From Daejeonella lutea (GTDB lineage Bacteria; Bacteroidota; Bacteroidia; Sphingobacteriales; Sphingobacteriaceae), in assembly GCF_900168015.1 (NCBI RefSeq), contig NZ_FUYR01000002.1, positions 826,932 to 890,931 on the forward strand: DNA of 64,000 nt, given 5' to 3'. The position numbers and the translations under genes are program-made. The notes beneath the pieces are model-generated. The model was not told where the DNA came from and did not search any database. It was given only the letters and a program-made list of their open reading frames with translations. Shown here in pieces: positions 26,162 to 35,097 of this stretch (positions are counted from its first letter, which is position 1; every line of letters starts with the position of its first letter).

Positions 26162-27073
26162 ATGGTTCCAAAGGGCAAACTCGTTATTATTGGTGGTGCA
26201 GTAGATCTGGGAAGTTCGCTTAACTATAACGAAAACATCAGCCATCCCCACTACATCAAGTTCTTTGAACAGGGGATTTTAAGACGTGTAATTGTCGAAT
26301 CAGACAAAGCAGAAAACTCGGTGGTGGAAGTAATTACAACCGCATCGCAAATACCTGATATTGTTGGGACTGAGTATATTAAATCCTTTAAACAGCTTCA
26401 AGTAAATAATGTCAACGTCCTGGATATCAGGTCACGTACAGACGCAGCCAATAAAGAATACCTTGAAAGAATAAGCAACGCAGATGTTGTGATGTTCACT
26501 GGTGGCGATCAGCTTCGATTGAGTTCGATTTTCGGAGGAACGCCATTTTTACAGATTTTAAAAAGGCGCTATCAGGAAGACAATTTTCTCATAGCGGGCA
26601 CTTCTGCGGGCGCGGCTGCCTCCTCAACAAATATGATTTACCGGGGAAGCAGTAGCGAGGCGCTTGTAAAAGGCGAGGTTCAGATAACAGCCGGTTTAGG
26701 TTTTGTGGATTCAGTAATAGTGGATACCCATTTTGTGCAAAGAGGTCGGATAGGCAGGCTATTTTATGCCGTCGCCAGCAATCCTGGCATGTTAGGAATT
26801 GGTTTGGGTGAGGATGCCGGTTTATTAATTACTGACGGAAATTGTTTAGAAGCAATTGGCTCAGGTTTAACTATCCTTGTCGATGGCCGCCATATCAGCG
26901 AAACGAGCATTTATGATGTTGAAATAGGATCTCCCGTTTCCATTGACGGATTGCGTGTTCATGTAATGTCGCTTTTCGATAAATATGATTTGGAAAAGCA
27001 CGAATTGGAGATCAAGAAAGCTCTGAAAGTCGAAGACGGCGTGTTTTTGAAAGTTAAAGATTACGATAATTGA
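26162..27073 (+). CDS. cphB: Cyanophycinase
   Basis: A 303-residue serine peptidase (family S51). LVIIGGAVD opens the fold; the nucleophile is Ser148 in AGTSAGAAAS; MFTGGDQLRLSSIFGGTP near 111-128 and VDTHFVQRGRIGRLFYAV near 190-207 are the other CphB motifs. It cuts cyanophycin into beta-Asp-Arg dipeptides. There is no signal peptide, so it is the intracellular type, matching the adjacent synthetase. Its stop overlaps the start of the isoaspartyl peptidase (TGATG), giving translational coupling. Confidence 0.95.
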   Translation: MVPKGKLVIIGGAVDLGSSLNYNENISHPHYIKFFEQGILRRVIVESDKAENSVVEVITTASQIPDIVGTEYIKSFKQLQVNNVNVLDIRSRTDAANKEYLERISNADVVMFTGGDQLRLSSIFGGTPFLQILKRRYQEDNFLIAGTSAGAAASSTNMIYRGSSSEALVKGEVQITAGLGFVDSVIVDTHFVQRGRIGRLFYAVASNPGMLGIGLGEDAGLLITDGNCLEAIGSGLTILVDGRHISETSIYDVEIGSPVSIDGLRVHVMSLFDKYDLEKHELEIKKALKVEDGVFLKVKDYDN

Positions 27074-27921
27074 TGGAACAAAAGATTATCATACACGGCG
27101 GATTTTTTAGTGAATCTCACACAAATCAGGAGGTAAAACAAGCTAAACAGGAAGCTCTTTCTGAAATAGTGCAGAAATCCTATCAGTACCTTGAGCGTCA
27201 TACAGCATTAGAAACGTCGATATATGCCGTTTCGCTTTTGGAGGATTGTGATCTTTTTAATGCCGGCCTTGGTTCTCAGATCCAGAGTGATGGAAAGATC
27301 AGGCTTAGTGCAAGTATAATGGATGGTAAAACTGAGAAATTTTCCGGTGTCATAAATATTGAGGATGTAAAAAATGCGGTAAGGGTTGCCGAGAAGTTAA
27401 TGGTGGAAGAAGACCGTGTTTTGAGTGGAAGCGGTGCTCTAGACTATGCTAGACAAAATGGATTTGAATATTTTAATCCTGAAACTCCGCAACGACGAAT
27501 GGAATATGAAGAAAAATTAAATGCCTCTATCGGTCTTGGTACTGTAGGGTGCGTTGCTCTTGATAAGGAAGGAAATATCGCCGCAGCTACATCAACAGGA
27601 GGTAAGGGATTTGAGATCCCGGGACGGGTTAGTGATTCAGCAACAGTTGCCGGTAATTTCGCCAACGCTCATGCAGGTATTTCATGTACAGGCGTTGGTG
27701 AAGATATTGTTAGCGGGGGCCTCTCAGTAAAAATAGTTACGCGGGTAACTGATGGTATGAGTCTGGAGGCGGCGGCAAAGAAATCTTTCGAAGAACTTAA
27801 GCCCTATGAGGGATTTGCGGGCATAATCGGAATAACTTCGTCAGGAGAGATTTATCATTGTGATTCGCACCCGTATATGGTGTGGGCCTCTTATGACAAA
27901 GAAGTGTCAGTTTTTAGCTGA
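27073..27921 (+). CDS. Isoaspartyl peptidase/L-asparaginase (plant-type, Ntn hydrolase)
   Basis: A 282-residue protein starting at the ATG overlapping the cphB stop by one base. The Ntn-hydrolase nucleophile is Thr157 in LGTVGCVALD, where autocleavage would give alpha and beta chains. ATSTGGKGFEIPGRVSDSAT follows, as in the family, and SCTGVGEDI is near 204. The protein is shorter than typical (around 310-330), mainly in the alpha chain, where the early HGG segment is followed directly by charged residues. It is expected to split beta-Asp-Arg from cyanophycinase into Asp and Arg. Confidence 0.92.
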   Translation: MEQKIIIHGGFFSESHTNQEVKQAKQEALSEIVQKSYQYLERHTALETSIYAVSLLEDCDLFNAGLGSQIQSDGKIRLSASIMDGKTEKFSGVINIEDVKNAVRVAEKLMVEEDRVLSGSGALDYARQNGFEYFNPETPQRRMEYEEKLNASIGLGTVGCVALDKEGNIAAATSTGGKGFEIPGRVSDSATVAGNFANAHAGISCTGVGEDIVSGGLSVKIVTRVTDGMSLEAAAKKSFEELKPYEGFAGIIGITSSGEIYHCDSHPYMVWASYDKEVSVFS

Positions 27922-27965
27922 TTTTTCTCCTATTCATAATTTTAAAATTCTTCGTACGTTTGATA

Positions 27966-27982
27966 TTCAGTATAATACTGAA
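27966..27982. promoter_or_regulatory. 17-bp operator-like palindrome
   Basis: TTCAGTAT, one central base, ATACTGAA: perfect 8-bp arms, 46 bp upstream of the TPR gene start. The one-base centre argues against a hairpin and for a dimeric regulator site. Confidence 0.4.
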
Positions 27983-28028
27983 ATTGAGAGGATTAAATTC
28001 CCACTTACTGACCAAAAATCTTTTTTAA

Positions 28029-29120
28029 ATGAAACTAAAATTCCTGGCTTTTTTGGCTATTGTACTTTCGGCTAACAGTTTTTCTGGCAAAGCCTCAGTG
28101 AATAATGCGAGTTTGGCAGGAATTGACCATTGGAGTGTGGTTGCTCCTACCTCAGTTTATGATTCTCTTAAAATTCAAGTTAAAAAAGCAGCTGTGCCGG
28201 CTAATCCTGAAGCATTGCGGGATTATATTAACGCATTGCAGTTTAAAGAATTACTGAAATCTTCTGATAACCCTTTGCCAGCATTCCCAATTTCAGCCGG
28301 CATTTACAACGGGTCTCTTAAGCAGGATTCCTTAACAGCAGATGATCAGTTGTTAATGTTATACAGGAACCTAGGGGATCGGAAGGCAGAGGCAGAAATA
28401 TTAAGTTCTCTGGGTACTAATGCTGCAGTGGATGGGAATCTGAATAAGGCGATCATGTTTTTTAACGATGCACTAAAGATAAATACGGAACTTGTCAACA
28501 AGCCGGCGGTCGTTAAGAACTATTTCAGTCTTGCAAGAATTTATAAATATAAAGAAGATTTGAATGAGGCTTTAAAGTACAATCAACTCATAGTGGATGA
28601 AGCGCTTGCCGTTCGTAATAACCGCTATTTGGGTGAGGCCTACCTTAATCTGGCTAGCATATGGACAGCTCAAAAGAAATATAAAGAAGCTGAGGCAATC
28701 CTCATGAATAAGGCTTTGCCGCTATTCGCATACAAGCTTCACGACAAAATTGGGTCTATGCGTACTTATGACCAGCTAGCTGAAATTTTTGCTCAGCAAA
28801 AGCGGTTTTCCGAGGCGAAGTGGTTTTATATCCAGTCTAATATGGTAGCCAGGAAAATGAATAACTCATCTGGTATTGTGAATTCTTTAGTCAGTCTTGG
28901 ACATGTTAAAATGTCAATCGGCGATCATCAGCTGGCACTGACAGATTTGCGTGAAGCTGAGCAACTTTCGATATCAAACAAATATCGGTTTAAGTTGGTT
29001 GAAATAAAGAGTGACCTGTCAAAGGTTTACGCAGCAATGGGCAATAAAAGTGCTGCAAGCTCTGCATTATCGGAGTTTACAGTTTTGAAAGACGCTATTT
29101 TAAATAGTAATCCTAAATAA
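28029..29120 (+). CDS. Exported tetratricopeptide repeat protein
   Basis: A 363-residue protein with signal peptide (MKLKFLAFLAIVLSANSFSG). From about residue 110 it has TPR-like helical pairs: AEILSSLGTNAAVDGNLNKAIMFFNDALKIN, NYFSLARIYKYKEDLNEALKYN, AYLNLASIWTAQKKYKEAEAI, TYDQLAEIFAQQKRFSEAKWFY and SLVSLGHVKMSIGDHQLALTDL. No enzymatic motif or C-terminal kinase is present. It is probably a periplasmic scaffold; partner unknown. Confidence 0.85.
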   Translation: MKLKFLAFLAIVLSANSFSGKASVNNASLAGIDHWSVVAPTSVYDSLKIQVKKAAVPANPEALRDYINALQFKELLKSSDNPLPAFPISAGIYNGSLKQDSLTADDQLLMLYRNLGDRKAEAEILSSLGTNAAVDGNLNKAIMFFNDALKINTELVNKPAVVKNYFSLARIYKYKEDLNEALKYNQLIVDEALAVRNNRYLGEAYLNLASIWTAQKKYKEAEAILMNKALPLFAYKLHDKIGSMRTYDQLAEIFAQQKRFSEAKWFYIQSNMVARKMNNSSGIVNSLVSLGHVKMSIGDHQLALTDLREAEQLSISNKYRFKLVEIKSDLSKVYAAMGNKSAASSALSEFTVLKDAILNSNPK

Positions 29121-29267
29121 TTTGGGGGATTTATTTACAACCTGCTTCTCTGTTTTACCCGCAATTTGTACATTACACAAACATGTTACACGGATGCAAT
29201 ATCAAATCGATATTTACCGTGGTTATATTTAAAATTTGGTACCAAATTAGATACCTTTTATTCTGCA

Positions 29268-31418
29268 ATGGATTTTAAATCATTTAAAGAGATGTTAAAA
29301 AAAATATCACTGGCGTTTCTTCTTGTAGCTGCTTTAGCTTGTCAGGCTGATCCGCGTATAACTACCGTAGTTTCACCTAACGACTTGAAACCGGATATTC
29401 AGCAATCAGTAGAAGCAAAATCAGTTGTCGAACTGATAGAAAACTTTCATTACAAAAAAGTGCAGATCAACGATGAGATTTCCTCATTAGTTTTTGATGA
29501 TTTTCTTAAATCACTGGATCCCGGCAGGAATTACTTTCTACAGAGCGATATAGTCGATTTTGAAAAATATAGAAACACGCTTGATGATGATGTGCGTACT
29601 GGCGACCTCAGTGTGCCATTCTACATATTCAACATATATCAGAAGAGATATAATGATCGTGTTAGCTTTGCTTTGAAGCAAATTGACAAAAAGTTTGATT
29701 TTGCATCCAACGACACATATACGTATGATCGTGAAAAAATGCCTTGGCTGAAATCTCAAGCCGAGTCAGATGATCTGTGGTCAAAGAAAATCAAGTATGA
29801 ACTTTTAAATCTTAAAATTACTGGAACTGATCCGGCAAAAATTAATGAAACGATCAGGAAACGATATGAGAATCTGACATCAACGTCGTCGAAATTTAAT
29901 AATCAGGACGTATTCCAAATTTTCATGAATTCGTTAACTGGTTCGGTAGAAACCCATACAAGTTATTTCGTCCCGACAAGGGCTCAGGATTTTAATGAAG
30001 ACCTGGCCCGTACTTTTGAAGGCATTGGTGCCCGTCTTCAATTGGAAAATGAGGTGGTAAAAATTGCCGAGATTATTCCAGGCGGTCCTGCGTTTAAAGC
30101 AAAAACACTTGAGGTTGGCGACCGTATAATTGCGGTAGCTCAGGGCAATGATGGTGAGTTTGTAGATGTCATCGGGTGGAGACTTGATGTAACGGTGACG
30201 AAGATTAAAGGTCCAAAAGGTACAACCGTCCGACTGAAAATTATCCCAGCTGGGCAGGAATTGTCTTCAGCGCCGAAAATTGTTAAGCTCGTCAGGGATA
30301 AGGTAATCCTTGAGGATCAGTCAGCAAAGCGTATAATTAAAACTGTAACTTCTGGTGGTAAAACGCACAAAATCGGAATTATCCAACTGCCAGCTTTTTA
30401 CGCTGATTTCAGGGCGATGCAGGCCGGAGATAAAAATTATAAGAGTACTACACGTGACGTTCGCATCCTTTTAGATAGTCTTAAGAAAGAAAACGTCGAC
30501 GCCGTAATCCTTGACCTTCGCAGCAATGGTGGTGGTTCTCTTCCGGAAGCAATAAGCTTAACGGGATTGTTTATTCCAAAGGGGCCGGTTGTTCAGGTTC
30601 GAGATCGTAGAAATAAGATCGAAGTGGATGAAGACGAGGATTCATCTGTAGCATGGTCAGGTCCCTTGGGCGTCATGGTCGACCGCTTCAGTGCCTCAGC
30701 TTCCGAAATATTTGCTGGTGCAATCCAGGATTATGGCAGAGGGATTATCATAGGTAACCAAACCTATGGAAAAGGTACGGTGCAGCAAGGCATAAACATG
30801 GAGCGGGTTATCGGTCCGGCTGATAAATTAATGCTTAAAGCAGCACAAACTGCTAATAATAACAATGGTGGTGGTGGAGTTACGGTGAGGCCAAATAGTG
30901 GGGTAGTTCCAGAGTTTGGGCAGATCAATCTAACGATGGCGAAATTTTATCGTGTAAATGGAAGCAGTACTCAGCATAGGGGTGTAATGCCAGATATTGA
31001 GTTTCCAACAGTTTTTCCAAAAGATAAGTATGGAGAAAGCTCTGAACCAAGAGCACTACCATGGGATACCATTGCGCCAAGTAATTATGCAGCCGTAACT
31101 AATCTGAATTCAGCGAAACAAAAGCTCAAAACTTTACATGACCAGCGTATGCAGTCTTCGCTGGAATTTAAAAATCTTAAAGAGGATATCGCAGAGTATG
31201 CCAGACGCGATGCTGAGACCACAATCACCTTGAACGAAGCGCAGCTAAAGAAAGAGCGTGATGAACAGGAAGCTAAGACTTTGGCCAGGGAGAATCAACG
31301 ACGTGCTGCTAAAGGTTTAGCACCACTTAAGAAGGGTGAACCGAAACCTAAAGACGACATCGATTTCATCCGGGACGAAAGTCTCCAGATAATGGCTGAT
31401 TTCATCAGTCTGAAATAA
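29268..31418 (+). CDS. Carboxy-terminal processing protease (Prc/Tsp, S41)
   Basis: A 716-residue protein from the ATG at 29268; a further ATG at 29292 would also keep the signal peptide. The export signal ends near LACQADP, possibly a lipoprotein. Order: Tsp N-terminal domain (35-230), PDZ domain (about 230-330, with the GIGARLQLENEVVKIAEIIPGGPA start), and S41 protease core with catalytic Ser in DRFSASASEIFAGAIQDYGRG and Lys in NQTYGKGTVQQG. A DUF3340-type C-terminal region is charged and helical. It degrades or trims envelope proteins from their C-termini. Confidence 0.94.
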   Translation: MDFKSFKEMLKKISLAFLLVAALACQADPRITTVVSPNDLKPDIQQSVEAKSVVELIENFHYKKVQINDEISSLVFDDFLKSLDPGRNYFLQSDIVDFEKYRNTLDDDVRTGDLSVPFYIFNIYQKRYNDRVSFALKQIDKKFDFASNDTYTYDREKMPWLKSQAESDDLWSKKIKYELLNLKITGTDPAKINETIRKRYENLTSTSSKFNNQDVFQIFMNSLTGSVETHTSYFVPTRAQDFNEDLARTFEGIGARLQLENEVVKIAEIIPGGPAFKAKTLEVGDRIIAVAQGNDGEFVDVIGWRLDVTVTKIKGPKGTTVRLKIIPAGQELSSAPKIVKLVRDKVILEDQSAKRIIKTVTSGGKTHKIGIIQLPAFYADFRAMQAGDKNYKSTTRDVRILLDSLKKENVDAVILDLRSNGGGSLPEAISLTGLFIPKGPVVQVRDRRNKIEVDEDEDSSVAWSGPLGVMVDRFSASASEIFAGAIQDYGRGIIIGNQTYGKGTVQQGINMERVIGPADKLMLKAAQTANNNNGGGGVTVRPNSGVVPEFGQINLTMAKFYRVNGSSTQHRGVMPDIEFPTVFPKDKYGESSEPRALPWDTIAPSNYAAVTNLNSAKQKLKTLHDQRMQSSLEFKNLKEDIAEYARRDAETTITLNEAQLKKERDEQEAKTLARENQRRAAKGLAPLKKGEPKPKDDIDFIRDESLQIMADFISLK

Positions 31419-31421
31419 TCG

Positions 31422-31446
31422 AAACCCCGCACGTGCGGGGTTTTTT
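31422..31446 (+). terminator. Intrinsic terminator after the Prc-family gene
   Basis: AACCCCGC (31423-31430), ACGT loop, GCGGGGTT (31435-31442) followed by T residues. It lies 4 bp after the protease stop. Confidence 0.9.
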
Positions 31447-31485
31447 ATTAAAAACTATTTCTCCCTCTTCAGGTTTGTAATCAGC

Positions 31486-33990
31486 ATGACTCCGGGACAG
31501 CAGATAATTTCCGATTGGTTTAACTATAAGCAGTGGGAGCAGTTTCCTTTCCAAAAGGAAATGGAGCGGGCATTTCTGAAGGGTTACTCGGGATTGTTAA
31601 ATGCCCCGACGGGGAGTGGAAAAACATTTGCAATGTTTCTTCCTTTCGTAGCCGACTATATCAATAAACACCCCAAAGATTATCAAACTCGTAAAAATAA
31701 CGGCCTTCAACTTTTGTGGATCACGCCGCTAAGGGCTCTGACGAATGATATCCGTAAAGCAATGCAGTCAGTGGTTGATGATCTTGATCTGCCCTGGAAA
31801 GTTGGCAGCCGCACCGGTGATACTTCGGCAAAGGAAAAGCAGGAATTAAGACGAAAACAACCAGAGATATTACTGACAACTCCGGAAAGCCTTCATCTTA
31901 TGATCGCTCAAAAAGAATATCCTAAGTTGTTTGAAAATTTGCAGGCTATTGTTATCGACGAATGGCATGAGCTGCTCGGCAGTAAGCGGGGGGTGCAGAT
32001 TGAACTTGCTTTGTCGAGACTGAAAAACCTTAATTATCCCGAACCTTCGAAACTTAAAATATGGGGCATTTCGGCCACTATTGGTAACCTCGAACAAGCA
32101 GCCGAAGTTTTGTTGGGCACCGACTTCGACCCCTCAAAAGTCAAGCTCGTTCGAGCGAAGCAAGACAAAAAAATTGTAATCGAATCGGTAATTCCTGAGA
32201 ATATTGAAGAATTCTCCTGGGCCGGACATCTTGGAATAAAACTCTTGCCTCAGGTAATGGAGATTGTCGCTAATAGTAAAACGACACTAATCTTTACTAA
32301 TACACGTTCTCAATCTGAGATATGGTATATGGCAATTTTGGATAAATATCCGGAATACGCTGGAGTTATGGCCATGCATCATGGTTCCTTGGATAACGAA
32401 CTCCGAAACTGGGTAGAAAATGCATTGCATAATGAAATGCTTCGTCTTGTTGTTTGCACCTCCAGTCTTGATTTGGGAGTAGATTTTCGGCCAGTCGATT
32501 CTGTTGTTCAAATAGGAAGCCCAAAGGGAGTTGCGAGGTTTATGCAGCGTGCAGGTCGCAGCGGGCACCATCCGGGCGCCACATCAAAAGCGTGGTTTGT
32601 ACCAACTCATTCGATGGAACTGTTGGAAGGAGCGGCATTGAAACAGGCAATCACCGACGAAATCTTCGAAAGTCGTGATCCAATTCTGCTTGCCATGGAT
32701 GTCCTGATGCAATATCTTGTTACGCTTGCTGTTTCAGACGGTTTCCGGCCTGAGGAAATATTTCGCGAAATAAAAACCAGCTATTCATACACAGACATAG
32801 AGTACAAAGATTTTGGTCAGATGCTGGAATTCATCACAAAAGGTGGTAAAACATTATCGCAGTATGATGAATTTTTAAAAGTTGAAATTGAAAACGGTCT
32901 GTATAAGGTTAACAGCAGAAAAGTGGCTATGCATCATAGATTAAGTATGGGAACCATTGTTGGTGATGTGAGTATACGTGTCAAATTTCTAACTGGTGGT
33001 TACTTGGGATCTATCGAAGAATATTTTATATCAAAGTTAAAGATTGGTGATACATTCTGGTTTGCCGGCCGAAGTCTGGAACTGGTCAAAATTAAAGACA
33101 TGACTGCCTTCGTCAGAAAGTCCTCAAAGAAAAAAGGTGTAATCCCAAGCTGGATGGGCGGCAGGATGCCTTTATCTTCTCAATTATCGGCCAAGCTTCG
33201 GGATAAACTGGATGAAGTGGGGACCCTTATCAATGCTGGGAAAGATGGGAAAATGAAAAGCTCCAGAGGATTGGATATTGAGGTGAAGGCATTAAAACCA
33301 TTATTTGAACTTCAGGCAAAACTATCCAAAGTTCCTCTTAGCTCAGAGTTTCTAATTGAGAAGTTCAACTCCAGAGACGGGCACCATTTATTTTTTTATC
33401 CGTTTGAAGGTCGCTTGGTGCATGAAGGGATGGCTTCACTTTTTGCCTACCGAATTTCAAAGATCAAAAAGGCGAATTTCTCGATAGCGATGAATGATTA
33501 TGGGTTTGAACTTCTAACGGATGATGAAATTCGACTTGATGAAGCATTGGAGAATGGATTGTTTTCTATCGAGAATCTTCTTGAAGATATTCAAAAGAGT
33601 CTGAATTCTAACGAAATGGCACGCAGGCGCTTTCGCGATATTGCTCACATTGCCGGTCTTGTTTTTACTGGATTTCCAGGGAAATCCATGAAAAGCAAGC
33701 ATCTCCAGGCATCTACATCTCTCTTATTCGAGGTTTTTAGCGAATATGAAAGCGATAACGTATTGGTCAGACAAGCTTATCATGAAGCGATGCAATTCCA
33801 ACTCGAAGAGTTTCGGCTTCGCGCAGCATTGCAGCGACTGCAAAAATTGAAGGTCGTCATAACAGAAAGTAAACGTCCTACCCCTTTTGCATTCCCAATT
33901 CTTGTTGATAGCCTTGGTAGGGAAAAGTTAATTACTGAAACTCTGGAAGAACGTGTTGCAAAGATGACCCTTATGTACGAGAAGGACTAA
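31486..33990 (+). CDS. Ligase-associated DExH-box DNA helicase (Lhr-like)
   Basis: An 834-residue superfamily 2 helicase. Walker A is NAPTGSGKTF near 38-47, motif II is VIDEWHELLGSKRGVQ (Asp-Glu-Trp-His), motif III is SAT near 197, and motif VI is QRAGRSGHHPGATS. The DEWHELLGSKRG form is typical of the helicase that in other genomes sits beside an ATP-dependent DNA ligase and a PdeM-like nuclease. No such partners are present within this window: upstream is a protease with terminator, and downstream is a convergent SPFH gene overlapping by 4 bp. It probably acts in DNA repair. Confidence 0.92.
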   Translation: MTPGQQIISDWFNYKQWEQFPFQKEMERAFLKGYSGLLNAPTGSGKTFAMFLPFVADYINKHPKDYQTRKNNGLQLLWITPLRALTNDIRKAMQSVVDDLDLPWKVGSRTGDTSAKEKQELRRKQPEILLTTPESLHLMIAQKEYPKLFENLQAIVIDEWHELLGSKRGVQIELALSRLKNLNYPEPSKLKIWGISATIGNLEQAAEVLLGTDFDPSKVKLVRAKQDKKIVIESVIPENIEEFSWAGHLGIKLLPQVMEIVANSKTTLIFTNTRSQSEIWYMAILDKYPEYAGVMAMHHGSLDNELRNWVENALHNEMLRLVVCTSSLDLGVDFRPVDSVVQIGSPKGVARFMQRAGRSGHHPGATSKAWFVPTHSMELLEGAALKQAITDEIFESRDPILLAMDVLMQYLVTLAVSDGFRPEEIFREIKTSYSYTDIEYKDFGQMLEFITKGGKTLSQYDEFLKVEIENGLYKVNSRKVAMHHRLSMGTIVGDVSIRVKFLTGGYLGSIEEYFISKLKIGDTFWFAGRSLELVKIKDMTAFVRKSSKKKGVIPSWMGGRMPLSSQLSAKLRDKLDEVGTLINAGKDGKMKSSRGLDIEVKALKPLFELQAKLSKVPLSSEFLIEKFNSRDGHHLFFYPFEGRLVHEGMASLFAYRISKIKKANFSIAMNDYGFELLTDDEIRLDEALENGLFSIENLLEDIQKSLNSNEMARRRFRDIAHIAGLVFTGFPGKSMKSKHLQASTSLLFEVFSEYESDNVLVRQAYHEAMQFQLEEFRLRAALQRLQKLKVVITESKRPTPFAFPILVDSLGREKLITETLEERVAKMTLMYEKD

Positions 33991-34925
33991 GATTTTTTCT
34001 TCTTATCAGTAATAGTATCCATCACGTTAATGCTCATCATCTGCTCCATGGTGCGCTTCATGCCATCGGAAGAGCCATCAAGGAAGATGACGTTTCCGTT
34101 TCCGTTTTCAGCGAAATGCTTAATAGCCTCAGTCCACATAGTAAATAAGATTACAGAAGTATCCAGATCCGCAGTCTGCATTTCTTTTGCAGCATGGGTC
34201 ATACCTTTTGCAACTTCCTCTCTGAACAAGGCAATTCCCTGCCCACGTAATTGTGCAGCTTCACGCTCTGCGTTGGCGGCAATTTTTATAGCATTACCAT
34301 CCGCTTCTGCGGCTTTGGTTTTCGTGATCAACAAAGCCTGTCCCTCATTTTCTGCGGCAGCCTTTAGGTTATTAGACGCCACGACGCGACTCATTGAGGT
34401 TAGGATAACTTCATCAAACGTAATGTCATTAATTTGAAGATCCTGCAGGTGATAACCCCAACTTTCCAATACCGTATCAATTTGATCTTTTACATGATCT
34501 ACAATATCCTTTCTTAAGCTCAATACCTCAGATTGTTTTTTACTCGCAACGAATGACCGGATGGTTCCCTCAATTGTGCGGATGAGCGCCTGCATAAAAT
34601 TTTGCTCATTTATAAATTTGAAGGCTACATTCTTGATAGTCTCTTCATCAGGATTATTCACCGAATAAAGCACCATTGATTTAAAATACACATTCGCCTG
34701 GTCAATGGTAACAGCTTGAAATTCCAATTCAACAGAACGGTTCTGGATAGAAACCCGCGAATGAATTACCTCGATCAGAGGAATCTTCATATTCAGTCCC
34801 GGTTTCAATAGCCTGCGGTATTTGCCAAAAATTGTGACCACCGCAATTGTACCTTGTCGCACAGTTACGAAGGAGCTAAACAGAATGACAAGGGCAATAA
34901 AGACAAGGATATAGTTAGTATACAT
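33987..34925 (-). CDS. SPFH/band 7 domain protein (slipin/QmcA-like)
   Basis: A 312-residue protein with one N-terminal membrane helix (NYILVFIALVILFSSFVTV), then an SPFH domain (about 22-190: GTIAVVTIFGKYRRLLKPGLNMKIPLIE) and an Ala/Glu-rich coiled coil (KAAEADGNAIKIAANAEREAAQLRGQG). Such proteins oligomerise in membrane microdomains. No NfeD gene is adjacent. It has a run of KKKK near its C-terminus. Confidence 0.9.
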   Translation of the reverse strand: MYTNYILVFIALVILFSSFVTVRQGTIAVVTIFGKYRRLLKPGLNMKIPLIEVIHSRVSIQNRSVELEFQAVTIDQANVYFKSMVLYSVNNPDEETIKNVAFKFINEQNFMQALIRTIEGTIRSFVASKKQSEVLSLRKDIVDHVKDQIDTVLESWGYHLQDLQINDITFDEVILTSMSRVVASNNLKAAAENEGQALLITKTKAAEADGNAIKIAANAEREAAQLRGQGIALFREEVAKGMTHAAKEMQTADLDTSVILFTMWTEAIKHFAENGNGNVIFLDGSSDGMKRTMEQMMSINVMDTITDKKKKS

Positions 34926-35006
34926 GGTGATAAAATTTACTGAATATACGCAAGATTTAATTAAGTGGCCAGTAATTGATATTACATAGACCTATTAGAG
35001 GATCGA

Positions 35007-35055
35007 ATGTTACAGGATGCATGCAGGAACTCCCTGACTAGCCGCCCTGTAACAT
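35007..35055. repeat. Inverted repeat in the SPFH gene leader
   Basis: ATGTTACAGG (35007-35016) and CCTGTAACAT (35046-35055) are perfect 10-bp arms around a 29-base centre that contains ATGCAT. It lies between the EEP gene stop and the SPFH gene start, both minus strand. No T-tract follows; it could be a leader structure or operator pair. Confidence 0.35.
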
Positions 35056-35097
35056 GAATAGAGAAAATCCGAATTATTTGATTGGCTTAGGTCCGAT

